Numbered from the stretch's first letter, positions 51,908 through 61,510 are shown. The stretch is 64,000 nucleotides of DNA from Caballeronia terrestris (GCF_001544515.1 NZ_FCOL02000015.1:1-64000); one strand, 5' to 3'. Made by a program: numbers and translations. Notes: generated by a model not told the origin, from the sequence alone.

Positions 51908-52633
51908 TTGGAAACCCTAGCCTTCATCATCGCGAACCTGGGTCCGATCGCCCAGTTGACGCTGCAGCACATCGAGATCGTCACCGTCGGCGTCGGGCTG
52001 GCGATCGTAACCGGCGTGCCGCTCGGCATCGTCATCACGGCCAACCCGCGTCTCGCCAAAGTCGTGCTGTACATCGCGGCCATTCTCATGACGATTCCGT
52101 CGGTCGCGCTCTTCGGCCTAATGATCCCGCTGCTCTCGGTGATCGGTCAGGGAATCGGCTTCCTGCCGACGGTCATCGCCCTCTTTCTCTATTCGCAACT
52201 GCCGATCGTGCGCAACACCTACACGGCGATCACGAACATCGATCCCGCGTTGCGCGAAGCCGCGCTCGGCATGGGGATGACCACGCGCGAACGGCTCTGG
52301 AAAGTCGAGATCCCGATCGCGCTGCCGATCATCATGGCCGGCGTGCGCATGGCGGTGGTGATCAACGTCGGCATCGCGGCAATCGCGGCCTACATCGGCG
52401 CGGGCGGTCTGGGCAAGCTGATCAGCCGCGGCATCTCGCAGTCGGACCCACGCCAGCTCATCGCGGGCGCGATCATCGTGAGCGTCCTCGCCATCGCGGC
52501 GGACATCGGCCTCGGCTGGGTCCAGCGCCGTCTCACGCCCAAAGGCCTTCGCACACCGTCGCGCAGTTTCGCTCTGCGTCTTGGCGCCCTCACTGGCTTT
52601 CGCAAATCCACTCGGCACGCGCAACAATCATGA
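51908..52633 (+). CDS. ABC permease, OpuC/YehW osmoprotectant type
   Basis: 241 residues with five or six membrane segments. The coupling loop NTYTAITNIDPALREAALGMGMTTRERLWKVEIPIALPIIMAG, seen as ALREAALGMGMT and ERLWKVEIP, is that of betaine/choline/carnitine importers. The start is TTG 51908, because AGGAGACAAA is directly upstream and no ATG is well placed. The gap before it (51673-51907) holds no gene. First gene of a nine- to ten-gene same-strand run; stop overlaps the ATPase start. Confidence 0.9.
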   Translation: METLAFIIANLGPIAQLTLQHIEIVTVGVGLAIVTGVPLGIVITANPRLAKVVLYIAAILMTIPSVALFGLMIPLLSVIGQGIGFLPTVIALFLYSQLPIVRNTYTAITNIDPALREAALGMGMTTRERLWKVEIPIALPIIMAGVRMAVVINVGIAAIAAYIGAGGLGKLISRGISQSDPRQLIAGAIIVSVLAIAADIGLGWVQRRLTPKGLRTPSRSFALRLGALTGFRKSTRHAQQS

Positions 52634-53778
52634 TCAAACTCTCCAACGTCACCAAGCGCTATGACGGCGCGAGCGCCCCGGTCGTCAACGGGATCAACAT
52701 GGAAGTCGGCGCGGGCGAGATCTGCGTGCTGCTCGGGCCCTCGGGCTGTGGCAAGACGACGACGCTCAAGATGATCAACCGGCTGATCCAGCCGACCAGC
52801 GGCAAGATCTGGCTCGAAGGCCGCGACACCGACGAGTTCGACGTCGTCGAGCTGCGCCGCCGCATCGGCTACGTGATCCAGCAGATCGGCCTGTTCCCGA
52901 ACATGACGGTCGAAGAAAACATGTGCGTCGTGCCGAGCCTGCTCGGCTGGGACAAGGCGCGCGCGAAGCGCCGCGCCGCCGAACTGCTGGAGATCGTCGC
53001 GCTCGATCCGGCCATCTATCTGTCGCGCTATCCGAAGGACCTGTCGGGCGGGCAGCAGCAGCGCGTGGGCGTGGCGCGCGCACTTGCCACCGATCCGCCC
53101 GTGATGCTGATGGACGAGCCTTTCGGCGCGATCGATCCGATCAATCGTGAGCTGATCCAGGACGAATTCCTGCGCATCCAGAAGCAGGTGAAGAAGACGA
53201 TCATCTTCGTGAGCCACGATATCGACGAAGCCGTGAAGATGGCCGACAAGATCGCGATTTTTCGTGGCGGCGTGATCGAACAGTTCGATACGCCGGACAA
53301 CATCCTCGCGCGGCCGGCGAGCCCGTTCATCGCGGGCTTCGTCGGCAGCGACCGCGCGTTGAAGCGCCTGCGCCTCCTATGCGTGCGTGATGCGCTCGAT
53401 GCGAGCGCCTGGGCCGTGCGCGTCGGCGAGAGCAGCGCGCAGGCGCTGGCGAAGCTCGCCGCGCTGGACACCGAACGCATCGTCCTGCTCGACGCCGCCG
53501 ACAAGCCGCTCGGCTCGCTCGGCGTGGCACAGTTGCGCGCGATCGAAGGCACGCTCGCTGCCGCGCACGCAAGCCTTGCCGCGCCCTCGGCGACGGTCAA
53601 CTGCCGCGACGACTTGCGCACGGTGGTCTCCCAGATGTTCGCGAGCGGCTCAACCCGCCTGCCCGCCATCGACGAAGACGGCCGTTTCGCGGGCTACGTG
53701 AGCCAGGAACGGATCGTCGAATTGCTGCGCGTGAACGAAGCGGCAACGGTGGCCGCCGGTGTGAAGGAGGCAGCATGA
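52630..53778 (+). CDS. ABC ATPase, OpuCA/ProV type
   Basis: 382 residues. Walker A GPSGCGKTTTLKM (about 36-48), signature DLSGGQQQRVGVARAL, Walker B VMLMDEPFGAID and switch FVSHDIDEA. The C-terminal 120 residues are two CBS-like repeats (LLDAADKPLGSLGVAQL and LPAIDEDGRFAGYVSQERIVEL), the ionic-strength sensor region of OpuA-type ATPases. Overlaps both neighbours by 4 bp. Confidence 0.92.
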   Translation: MIKLSNVTKRYDGASAPVVNGINMEVGAGEICVLLGPSGCGKTTTLKMINRLIQPTSGKIWLEGRDTDEFDVVELRRRIGYVIQQIGLFPNMTVEENMCVVPSLLGWDKARAKRRAAELLEIVALDPAIYLSRYPKDLSGGQQQRVGVARALATDPPVMLMDEPFGAIDPINRELIQDEFLRIQKQVKKTIIFVSHDIDEAVKMADKIAIFRGGVIEQFDTPDNILARPASPFIAGFVGSDRALKRLRLLCVRDALDASAWAVRVGESSAQALAKLAALDTERIVLLDAADKPLGSLGVAQLRAIEGTLAAAHASLAAPSATVNCRDDLRTVVSQMFASGSTRLPAIDEDGRFAGYVSQERIVELLRVNEAATVAAGVKEAA

Positions 53779-54482
53779 AACGCGCCCTCGGAAGCGTCGC
53801 CGCGCTATCCCTCGCCTGCGACGAAGCGCACGCCGAGGACTGGATCGCGAATATCGCGCAATACCGCAGCGACATCGTCTATCAGTCGATCCAGCAAATG
53901 ACGATGGTCGCCATCGCAGGCGGCCTGGCAATTCTCGTCGCGGTGCCGGTCGGCATCTATCTGAGCCGCGCGTCGCACCGGCACGCCGCGAACATCGTGA
54001 TGCAAACGCTCAACGTCGGACAGGCCGTGCCGAAGCTCGCCCTGCTCGCGCTCGCCATGAGCGTGCTCGGCATCGGACGCGTGCCGTCGATCTTCGCGCT
54101 GTGGGTCGCGACGCTGCTGCCCATCGCCCTCAACACTTACGAAGGCCTGCGCGCAGTGCCGCGTCCGCTCATCGAAGCGGCGACCGGCATGGGCATGCGG
54201 CCGATGCAGATCCTCTGGCGCGTCGAGTTGCCCAATGCGCTTTACGTGATCTTCGCCGGCATCCGCACGGCGCTCGCGATCACGGTCGGCACGGCACCGC
54301 TCGCGTTTCTCGTCGGCGGCGGCGGGCTGGGTGAACTTATCTTCACCGGCATAGACCTGAACGACTTCGGCATGTTGCTGGCGGGCGCCATTCCTACGGC
54401 GCTGCTCGCGATCTGCACCGATGCGATCGTCGGCCAGATGCAGACGCGCCTCGTGTCGCCCGGCATCACGCCCAAACGCTGA
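53775..54482 (+). CDS. ABC permease, OpuC/YehY osmoprotectant type
   Basis: 235 residues. N-terminal signal-like part followed by a membrane domain with PRPLIEAATGMGMRPMQILWRVELPNALYVIFAG, seen here as LIEAATGMGM and LWRVELPNAL, and ITVGTAPLAFLVGGGGLGELIFTG. Second permease of the importer; the ATG overlaps the ATPase stop. Confidence 0.9.
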   Translation: MKRALGSVAALSLACDEAHAEDWIANIAQYRSDIVYQSIQQMTMVAIAGGLAILVAVPVGIYLSRASHRHAANIVMQTLNVGQAVPKLALLALAMSVLGIGRVPSIFALWVATLLPIALNTYEGLRAVPRPLIEAATGMGMRPMQILWRVELPNALYVIFAGIRTALAITVGTAPLAFLVGGGGLGELIFTGIDLNDFGMLLAGAIPTALLAICTDAIVGQMQTRLVSPGITPKR

Positions 54483-54513
54483 TCTCCAATCACCTCCTCA
54501 TAACGAGCACATC

Positions 54514-55410
54514 ATGAAGACCTCAATCATCGCGCGTTTCAGCGCCCTTTTCGCCACAGCCGCGCTTTCCTGCGCCATGATGACCGCGCACGCCGCGAAC
54601 GTCGTCGTAGGCGGCAAGAACTTCACCGAACAGCAACTGATGGCCGAGATGACGAGCGAGCTGCTCGAAGCCAAGGGCTTCACGGTCACGAAGAAGGACG
54701 GCATGGGCAGCGCCGTGCTGCGCCAGGCGCAGGAGAACGGCCAGATCGACGTGTACTGGGAATACACCGGCACTTCGCTCATCACGTTCAACAAGGTGAC
54801 CGACCGGCTCGATCCAGCCGGCACGTACAAGCGCGTCAAGGAACTCGACGCGGCCAAGGGCCTCGTGTGGCTGAACCCGTCGCAGGCGAACAGCACGTAC
54901 TCGTTCGCGATGAACGGCGACGACGCGAAGAAGCTCGGCATTGCGACGCTAAGCGATCTCGCGAAGGCAGTAAACGGCGGCAAGAAGCTGACGATTGCAT
55001 GCAACTCCGAGTTCTACGCGCGGCCCGACGGCCTGCGTCCACTGCAGAAGACCTACGGCTTCAACTTCGATCAGGACCAGGTCAAGCGGATGGACTCGGG
55101 CCTCACATATCAGGCGCTGAAAGACCGTCAAGTTGACATCGCGCTCGTCTTCGCAACGGACGGCCGTGTCCCCGCGTTCAACTTCGTGCTATTGCGGGAC
55201 GACAAGGGCTTCTTCCCGTCGTATGCGCTCACGCCCGTCATCCGCAAGGCGACACTCGATGCGAATCCGGCACTCGGCCCGCTCCTCAATTCACTCTCGG
55301 CGAAGCTCGATGGCCCGACGATGGCGCGCCTGAACGCCTCCGTCGACGTGCAGAAGAAGTCCTTCAGCGAAGTCGCGCGCGGCTTCCTCAAGGAATCGGG
55401 CTTGATCTGA
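54514..55410 (+). CDS. Periplasmic substrate-binding protein, ProX/OpuCC type
   Basis: 298 residues. Signal peptide of about 27 residues (ALSCAMMTAHA), then VVVGGKNFTEQQLMAEMTSELLEAKGF and GQIDVYWEYTGTSLITFN, the OpuAC-domain opening seen in betaine, choline and carnitine binders. Aromatic residues that could form a quaternary-ammonium cage are present (YWEYTG). Completes the importer; the nitrilase gene follows after 40 bp. Confidence 0.9.
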   Translation: MKTSIIARFSALFATAALSCAMMTAHAANVVVGGKNFTEQQLMAEMTSELLEAKGFTVTKKDGMGSAVLRQAQENGQIDVYWEYTGTSLITFNKVTDRLDPAGTYKRVKELDAAKGLVWLNPSQANSTYSFAMNGDDAKKLGIATLSDLAKAVNGGKKLTIACNSEFYARPDGLRPLQKTYGFNFDQDQVKRMDSGLTYQALKDRQVDIALVFATDGRVPAFNFVLLRDDKGFFPSYALTPVIRKATLDANPALGPLLNSLSAKLDGPTMARLNASVDVQKKSFSEVARGFLKESGLI

Positions 55411-55450
55411 GCGGCGTTCCCACCTGACGAACTCTTAAAGCATCGCGATC

Positions 55451-56314
55451 ATGTCTTCCATCCAGTCCACCACGTTGCTGAAAGTCGCTGCCGCACAGAT
55501 CGACACCGTCTACGGCGATCTCGACGCGAACCTGCACAAGCACCTCGACGCGATCGACGCCGCGCGCGCCGCTGGCGTGCGTCTCCTCGTCTTTCCGGAA
55601 CTGTCGCTATGCGGGCACAGCGCCGGCAAGGACGCGCTGCGTCTCGCGATGCGGCGCGATCATCCGGCGCTCGCCGCGCTGGCTGAAGCGAGCGGCGAGT
55701 TGCACACGTCGTTCGGCTTCATCGAGGAAGCGCCGGGTGGCCAGTTCCACAACAGCCAGGCGACGGTGGCGCACGGCCGGATCGTGCACGTGCATCGCAA
55801 GGCGCAACTCGCGACCTACGGCAGGCTGCGCGACGGGCTGTACTACGCCCCCGGCGACGAGATCGGCAGCTTCGCGCTCGACGATCGCTGGCGCGTCGCC
55901 AATCCGATCTGCAACGACCTGTGGAATCCCGCGCTCGTGCATGAACTCGCGCTCGGCGGCGCGACGCTTATCGCGGCATCGATCAGTTCGGCGCGCGAGG
56001 CGGTGGGCGGCGGCTTCGACAATCCGTCGTCGTGGCAGCTCAACCTGCGCTTTTATGCGATGACGTATGGCGTGGGCATCGTGATGGCGAATCGCGTCGG
56101 CATGGAGGGCATGTTGAGTTTCTGGGGCGGCTCATGCGTGCTCGATCCGTTCGGCAACACCCTCGCTACCGGCTCGCTCACGGAAGAGTGTCTGGTCGAA
56201 GCGGAACTCGATTACGAAGCGCTCCGAAGCGCACGCTTTCTGCTGCCGACTGTGCGCGATTCGCTCGCGTTCGCAGCGCGCCATCGTGCGGCGCAAGTCC
56301 AACAAACAACCTGA
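55451..56314 (+). CDS. Carbon-nitrogen hydrolase (nitrilase family)
   Basis: 287 residues with the nitrilase triad Glu50 (LVFPELSLCG), Lys117 (VHRKAQLATYG) and Cys154 (NPICNDLWNP). Closest in shape to the amidase branch related to glutamine-dependent NAD synthetase glutaminase domains. It would hydrolyse an amide or similar C-N bond. Placed between an importer and CoA-pathway genes, it may release an acid that the ligase then activates. Confidence 0.88.
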   Translation: MSSIQSTTLLKVAAAQIDTVYGDLDANLHKHLDAIDAARAAGVRLLVFPELSLCGHSAGKDALRLAMRRDHPALAALAEASGELHTSFGFIEEAPGGQFHNSQATVAHGRIVHVHRKAQLATYGRLRDGLYYAPGDEIGSFALDDRWRVANPICNDLWNPALVHELALGGATLIAASISSAREAVGGGFDNPSSWQLNLRFYAMTYGVGIVMANRVGMEGMLSFWGGSCVLDPFGNTLATGSLTEECLVEAELDYEALRSARFLLPTVRDSLAFAARHRAAQVQQTT

Positions 56315-56323
56315 GACATTGCA

Positions 56324-57514
56324 ATGCAAGACTTTCTCCTCGACGACACCGACCGCGCATTTCGCAGCGAAGTACGCGCGTTCCTGCAACGCGAACTCGC
56401 GCCGCGCGCGGCGGACATCGAAGACCGGCAGAACTGGGACGCCGTGAAGGCCGTCGTGCGTTCGCTCGGCGAGGCGGGCTATCTGCGCCTGATGTTCGCA
56501 GACGTGTACAAGGGCACGCTCGCCAAGCCCGGCCTCACGCACGCGACAATCCTCTCCGAAGAAGCCGCCGCCATCAACTACGCGTTCGAGACGACGATCG
56601 CCACCGCGCTCAGTTGCGCGTATCCGCTGCATCGGCACGCAAGCGAGCGCGTGCGCGAGGCGTACCTCGGCCCGATCCTCGACGGCGCCGCAGTCGGCGC
56701 TATCTGCGTGACGGAGCCGGACGCGGGCAGCGATGCGTCGGGCCTGCAAACGCGCGTCGAGTTCGACGCGCGCACCGACGAATGGGTCGTCAACGGCTTG
56801 AAGCGTTATATCTCGAATGCGTCGGTGGCGGATGTCTATATCGTCTACGGTGCCACGCCCGCTGGCGACGACGCGAAGCAAGGCCTCACCGCGGTCGCCG
56901 TGCCGAAGGACGCGCGCGGCATCTCGTTTCCGCGCAACTACACGTTCATGGGGCGGCGCGGCTGCATCGTCGGCGAGGTAAAGTTCGACGATTGCCGCGT
57001 GCCGGCGGGCAATCTGCTCGGCGCGCGCGGCGACGCGTTTCGCATCATGCGCGGCATGTTCAACTTCGAGCGCGCGATCCTCGGCGGTTCGGGCCTCGGC
57101 GTGGCGCGCAGCGCGTTCGCGATCGCCCGCGAGCACGCGCAGACGCGCCGCGCGTTCGGGCAGGCGCTCGGCTGCAAGCAACTGATCTGGGACAAGATCG
57201 CGCAGATGAGCTGGCGCATCGACGCCGCCGAGCTCATCACCTACCGCGCGACGAAGATGTACGACGCGGGCATCGACGGCCGTGCACTGATGAAGGAAGC
57301 CGCGATGGCGAAACTCGTCGCCACCGAAACCGCGAATTTCTGCGCGAACGAAACCGTGCAGATTCTCGGCGGCGACGGCATCACGAAGGAATACGGCCGC
57401 GCCGAGCAGCTTTACCGCGATGCGCGCGCGTTGACCATCGTCGGCGGCACGTCGGAAATGGCGAAGTACCTGATCGCCTCGCGCGATCTCCCCGACCTCA
57501 AGATCAATCTCTGA
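56324..57514 (+). CDS. Acyl-CoA dehydrogenase
   Basis: 396 residues of the FAD acyl-CoA dehydrogenase fold. Starts FLLDDTDRAFRSEVRAFLQREL; ICVTEPDAGSDASGLQT is the FAD region and NETVQILGGDGITKEYGRAEQLYRDARALTIVGGTSEM the C-terminal signature. At the place of the MCAD catalytic Glu (YEGTSE) there is Gly (VGGTSE), so the base must come from another helix, as in isovaleryl-type enzymes. Starts 9 bp after the nitrilase gene. Confidence 0.9.
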   Translation: MQDFLLDDTDRAFRSEVRAFLQRELAPRAADIEDRQNWDAVKAVVRSLGEAGYLRLMFADVYKGTLAKPGLTHATILSEEAAAINYAFETTIATALSCAYPLHRHASERVREAYLGPILDGAAVGAICVTEPDAGSDASGLQTRVEFDARTDEWVVNGLKRYISNASVADVYIVYGATPAGDDAKQGLTAVAVPKDARGISFPRNYTFMGRRGCIVGEVKFDDCRVPAGNLLGARGDAFRIMRGMFNFERAILGGSGLGVARSAFAIAREHAQTRRAFGQALGCKQLIWDKIAQMSWRIDAAELITYRATKMYDAGIDGRALMKEAAMAKLVATETANFCANETVQILGGDGITKEYGRAEQLYRDARALTIVGGTSEMAKYLIASRDLPDLKINL

Positions 57515-57527
57515 ACGCGCGGCTCTC

Positions 57528-59111
57528 ATGCTTACCATCACATCACTTTTCGAAAACACGGTTGCGAAATATCCGGACAGGCTCGCCCTCGTCTGCGGCG
57601 ACACGCGCCTCACCTACGCGCAACTCGACGACCGCGTGCGCCGTCTCGCGCAAGCGTTCTTCGAGCTCGGCGTGAGGCAAATGGACCGCGTCGCGATCTT
57701 CCAGAAAACGTCGGAGGCGACGCCCATCGCGTATCTCGCGTGCCAGCTGCTCGGCGCGATCGCCGTGCCGATGAACTACCGCCTCTCGGCGAACGAAGCC
57801 GCGTTCATCGTGCGCGATGCGGGCGCGCGGGCGCTGGTCTACGACGATTCGATGCTGCCCATCGTCGAGAAAATGGTGACGGCGCTGCCCGATCTGCGCA
57901 TCTGCGTGCAGGTTTGCGCGGACCGCAACGCCACGCTTCACGCCGGCCATCACGCGTTCGATGCGCTGATCGACGGCGTCGCAGCCTTCGATGCGCCGCT
58001 GCCGCCGCTCGCTCCCAGCGACATCTCCGCGCTCGTCTACACCTCGGGCACGACGGGCCGTCCGAAGGGCGCGATCCACACGCACGGCAACGACGTCGCC
58101 ATCGCGACGAACTGCGTGATGGAGTACAGCCTGACCGAGAACGACGCCGCGTTGCACATCGCGCCGCTCTATCACGTCGGCGGCATGCAGGCGTATTTCG
58201 TGCCGCACCTGATGGTCGGTGCAGCGAACGTGATCCTGCAGCGCTACAGCCCCGAAAGCACGCTCGCCGCGATCGCCGCGCACCACATCACGACGCTCTT
58301 CGCCGTGCCTACGCAGATCCAGGACATGCTGTTCCATCCGGACTTCGCATCGACCGACGTGAGCAGCCTGCGCATGATCACGACCGGCGGCGCCGCGATC
58401 CCCGCCGCGACGATGCAGCGCGTGATCGAGGAGTTCTGTCCGAACGTCTTCAACGGCTACGGCATGACGGAAGCGAGCCTCACGCTCCTGCTGCGCCCCG
58501 GCGACGCGCTTGCACGCCTCGGCTCCTGCGGCAAACCGACGCTCATCAGCACGTGCCGCGTCGTGCGCAACGATCCGGGGCGCAGCGTCGCGCCGATAGA
58601 GACCGTGGAAGCCGGCGAAGTCGGTCAACTGATCGTGCGCGGCCCGCAGTTGTCGAGCAGCTACTGGAACAACCCGGTCGAATCCGCGAAGAAGTTCAGG
58701 AGCGGCTGGCTTTACACCGGCGATCTTTTCAGCGTCGACGAAAGCGGATACTTCCACTTCCACGGCCGTGCCGACGACATGATCGTCTCGGGCGGCGAGA
58801 ACATCTATCCGCGCGAAGTCGAGGAAGTGCTGTATCACTGCCCGGGCGTGCAGGAAGCAGCGGTGATCGGCGTGCCCGACCAGAAGTGGGGGCAGGCGGT
58901 GACAGCGTTCGTCGTGCGGAGCGACCGGCAACTGACCGAGGACGCGATCATCGCGTTCTGCCGCACAAGCGACGACCTCGCGGCCTACAAACGGCCGAAA
59001 AAGATTTTCTTCGTCGAACGCCTGCCGCTCAATCCGAGCGGCAAGGTACTGCGCCACGAACTCGCGGGCGCGATCTACCACGGTTTCATCGCACAGGGAG
59101 CACAAGGATGA
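57528..59111 (+). CDS. AMP-dependent acyl-CoA ligase (CaiC-like)
   Basis: 527 residues. Adenylation motif YTSGTTGRPKGAIHTH (about 170-185), NGYGMTEASLT, YTGDLF, FHGRADDMIVSGGENIYPREVEEVL and the C-terminal Lys in NPSGKVLRHEL. Activates a carboxylic acid to its CoA thioester using ATP. Size and cluster partners resemble the carnitine/crotonobetaine CoA ligase group, but substrate is unproven. Stop overlaps the crotonase start. Confidence 0.9.
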   Translation: MLTITSLFENTVAKYPDRLALVCGDTRLTYAQLDDRVRRLAQAFFELGVRQMDRVAIFQKTSEATPIAYLACQLLGAIAVPMNYRLSANEAAFIVRDAGARALVYDDSMLPIVEKMVTALPDLRICVQVCADRNATLHAGHHAFDALIDGVAAFDAPLPPLAPSDISALVYTSGTTGRPKGAIHTHGNDVAIATNCVMEYSLTENDAALHIAPLYHVGGMQAYFVPHLMVGAANVILQRYSPESTLAAIAAHHITTLFAVPTQIQDMLFHPDFASTDVSSLRMITTGGAAIPAATMQRVIEEFCPNVFNGYGMTEASLTLLLRPGDALARLGSCGKPTLISTCRVVRNDPGRSVAPIETVEAGEVGQLIVRGPQLSSSYWNNPVESAKKFRSGWLYTGDLFSVDESGYFHFHGRADDMIVSGGENIYPREVEEVLYHCPGVQEAAVIGVPDQKWGQAVTAFVVRSDRQLTEDAIIAFCRTSDDLAAYKRPKKIFFVERLPLNPSGKVLRHELAGAIYHGFIAQGAQG

Positions 59112-59908
59112 GCGAGCCGGTACGCTACGAACAGGACGGCAACGTTCTCACGCTGACGCTGAACCGCCCGGAGACGCGCAATTCGCTGACGGAAATGGAT
59201 ATGGTCGATGCGCTCGTGGGCTGTCTCGAACGCGCGCAGGGCGACATGAGCGTGCGCGCAGTCGTGCTGACGGGCGCGGGTACCGCGTTTTCGTCGGGCG
59301 GCAACATCAAGCACATGCGCGACGACGTCGGCACGTTCGCGGGCGGCTCGTCGCAGATTCGCGAGAACTACCGGCGCGGCATCCAGCGCATTCCGCGCGC
59401 GTTCCATGAACTTGACGTGCCGTGCATCGCCGCGGTCAACGGCCCGGCGCACGGCGCCGGCTGCGACTTGACGCTGATGTGCGACATCCGTATCGCGTCG
59501 CAAACCGCGCTGTTCGCTGAGAGCTTCGCGAAGGTCGGCATCATTCCCGGCGATGGCGGCGCGTGGCTGCTGCCGCGCACGATCGGCCTCTCGCGCGCGT
59601 GCGAGATGATCTTCACCGGCGCGCCGATCGATGCGCAACAGGCGCTCGACTGGGGCCTCGTTTCGCGAGTCGTGCCAGACGATGCGCTCCTCGACGCCGC
59701 GCTTACGCTCGCTCACGCGATCGCCGCCAATCCGCCCGGCGTGCTGCGCATGTCGAAGCGTCTGGTGCGCGAAGGGCAGCGAATGGACCTGCCGAGTCTG
59801 CTGGAACTGTCGGCGGCGTTTCAGGGCATCGCGCATCGCACGGCGGACCATCGCGAGGCAATCGCCGCGACCTTCGAAAAGCGCGCGCCCCGCTATAACG
59901 GAGATTGA
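59108..59908 (+). CDS. Crotonase-superfamily protein (enoyl-CoA hydratase-like)
   Basis: 266 residues. LTLNRPETRNSL opens it; GTAFSSGGNIKHM and NGPAHGAGCDLTLMCDIRIA form the CoA and oxyanion region. By my alignment the two catalytic Glu of rat crotonase fall on Asp (GCDL) and Phe (ESFAKVGIIPG). It may therefore catalyse something other than simple hydration, or use a different residue. ATG overlaps the ligase stop. Confidence 0.88.
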   Translation: MSEPVRYEQDGNVLTLTLNRPETRNSLTEMDMVDALVGCLERAQGDMSVRAVVLTGAGTAFSSGGNIKHMRDDVGTFAGGSSQIRENYRRGIQRIPRAFHELDVPCIAAVNGPAHGAGCDLTLMCDIRIASQTALFAESFAKVGIIPGDGGAWLLPRTIGLSRACEMIFTGAPIDAQQALDWGLVSRVVPDDALLDAALTLAHAIAANPPGVLRMSKRLVREGQRMDLPSLLELSAAFQGIAHRTADHREAIAATFEKRAPRYNGD

Positions 59909-59973
59909 TTCGCACGGATGGCGGCGGTATCGTTCGAGACCGCCGCCATCCGGCGCACGTTCCTCCCGAGCCC

Positions 59974-61053
59974 ATGCGCAGCAAGCACGAAGACCGCCCG
60001 TCCCTCGCCGCCGCGCTGCATCCGGTGCGGCGCGCGCAGGCATCTCTTGGGGATGCGCCTGCGCTCGTCGAGCGCATTGGCTTCTTCCTCGTACCCAATT
60101 TCTCGATGATGGCGCTCAGCTCCGCGACCGAGCCGCTGCGCGCCGCCAACCGCATGAGCGGCAAGACGCTCTATAGCTGGCATTTGATCAGCGCGGACGG
60201 CGAAGCGGTGTCGTCGAGTTCCGGCTTCGCGCTGCAGCCCGAAGCGGCGATGACCTCGTCGCCGGAGGTGGACCAGTTGTTCGTCGTGGCGAGCATCGGC
60301 GTGGCCGACTATCGAAGCGTGCCTGTCTTCGAGTTCCTGCGCCGCTTCGCCGCGACCGGGCGGCCGCTCGGCGCGATCAGCCTCGGCACGATGATCCTCG
60401 CGCGCGCGGGCCTGCTCGACAAGCGCACGTGCACGATCCACTGGGAAGCGCAAAAGCCGCTCGCCGACGAATTCCCGACCTTGGCGATAACGCGCGACCT
60501 GTATTGCATCGACGGGGACCGTCTCACGTGCGGCGGCGGGACGGCCGCCATAGACATGATGCTCGACCTGATCGCGCGCCGGCACGGCCAGCAACTCGCT
60601 GCCGATGTTGCCGACCAGTTCCTGCATACGCGCATCCGCACGTCGCAGGAAAGCCAGCGGATGGCGATTCAATGGCGCTACAGCGTCGAGGACCGGCGCA
60701 TCGTGAACGCGATCGCCCTGATGGAGCAGAACCTCGAACGCCCGCTGCCCGTGCAGACTATCGCGTCGCTCGTCGGTATCTCGCCGCGACAGTTCGAGCG
60801 CGTGTGGCTGCGTCATTTCAAGGTTGGGCCGTCGCAATTCTATGTCGAACTGAGGCTCAAGGCCGCGCAAAAGCTGCTGCACGAATCGACGTTTTCGCTC
60901 TTCGATATCGCGATGCAATGCGGCTTCGCGAGCGCGTCGCATCTCGGACGCTGCTATCGGAAGAAGTTCGGATGCACGCCCGGGCAGGAGCGCGCGGGTG
61001 CGCAGCAGTCGAGCAGTTTCGACAAGGCGGAGAAGAACGCGAACGAGGCCTGA
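59974..61053 (+). CDS. GlxA/CdhR-type AraC-family regulator
   Basis: About 359 residues. An N-terminal DJ-1/PfpI-like domain (VERIGFFLVPNFSMMALSSATEPLRAANRM) in which the family's Cys is replaced (ISLGTMILARAGLLDKR), then an AraC helix-turn-helix with QTIASLVGISPRQFERVWLRHF and FSLFDIAMQCGFASASHLGRCYRKKFG. Related regulators control carnitine, choline and betaine breakdown. The start is uncertain: ATG 59974 lacks a strong ribosome site, and a TTG at 59905 is in frame. Last gene of the run. Confidence 0.87.
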   Translation: MRSKHEDRPSLAAALHPVRRAQASLGDAPALVERIGFFLVPNFSMMALSSATEPLRAANRMSGKTLYSWHLISADGEAVSSSSGFALQPEAAMTSSPEVDQLFVVASIGVADYRSVPVFEFLRRFAATGRPLGAISLGTMILARAGLLDKRTCTIHWEAQKPLADEFPTLAITRDLYCIDGDRLTCGGGTAAIDMMLDLIARRHGQQLAADVADQFLHTRIRTSQESQRMAIQWRYSVEDRRIVNAIALMEQNLERPLPVQTIASLVGISPRQFERVWLRHFKVGPSQFYVELRLKAAQKLLHESTFSLFDIAMQCGFASASHLGRCYRKKFGCTPGQERAGAQQSSSFDKAEKNANEA

Positions 61054-61061
61054 AACAAAAA

Positions 61062-61092
61062 GCCCCGCCGTGCGAAGAACGAACGGCGGGGC
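61062..61092. terminator. Stem-loop after the GlxA-type regulator
   Basis: Perfect 10-bp stem GCCCCGCCGT / ACGGCGGGGC with 11-nt loop, 8 bp after the stop. The A-tract lies on the left, so only minus-strand transcripts would have the U-run; it probably still ends plus-strand mRNA or works both ways. Confidence 0.65.
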
Positions 61093-61510
61093 CCCTCTCA
61101 AGGATATTTCGTCGACGGAGAGTAGTCGGCGGGTTGTGCTCTACCGCGCCATGACGCTATCCGGATCGGCTCTCACACTCTTTGGCGGATACGCTCAATG
61201 TACATACCATTGCGCGATTCATCGGTGTGCGGCCACACATTTCGCGGCGCATTCAAGCGCCGATATCGCTTGCTTACCCGCATCATTCAGCGCATTGTTG
61301 AACAGTTAGATGCACACGGCAGCTTTGTTGCATCGACGTTCCATCCTTCATGACGGTCGGCGCGGCATCAGGCGCGCACCATGACCTTCCGCGCGTTGCG
61401 ATCGTGGCACGAGCCTCGTGTCCTGCCCGCGCAGACTTTTCCTCCGTCAGTCGACATCGTGGACACGCTCGCGTTTCCACATGCTTTGCATTGCACAACC
61501 GAGAAACCTC
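61093..61510. other. Non-coding stretch
   Basis: About 420 bp of lower coding character between the regulator and the small hypotheticals. No RNA, repeat or gene recognised. Confidence 0.4.

Noticed and set aside
61320..61345. GCTTTGTTGCATCGA-like text resembling an IS terminal repeat
   Set aside because: No transposase, no matching second end and no target duplication visible.
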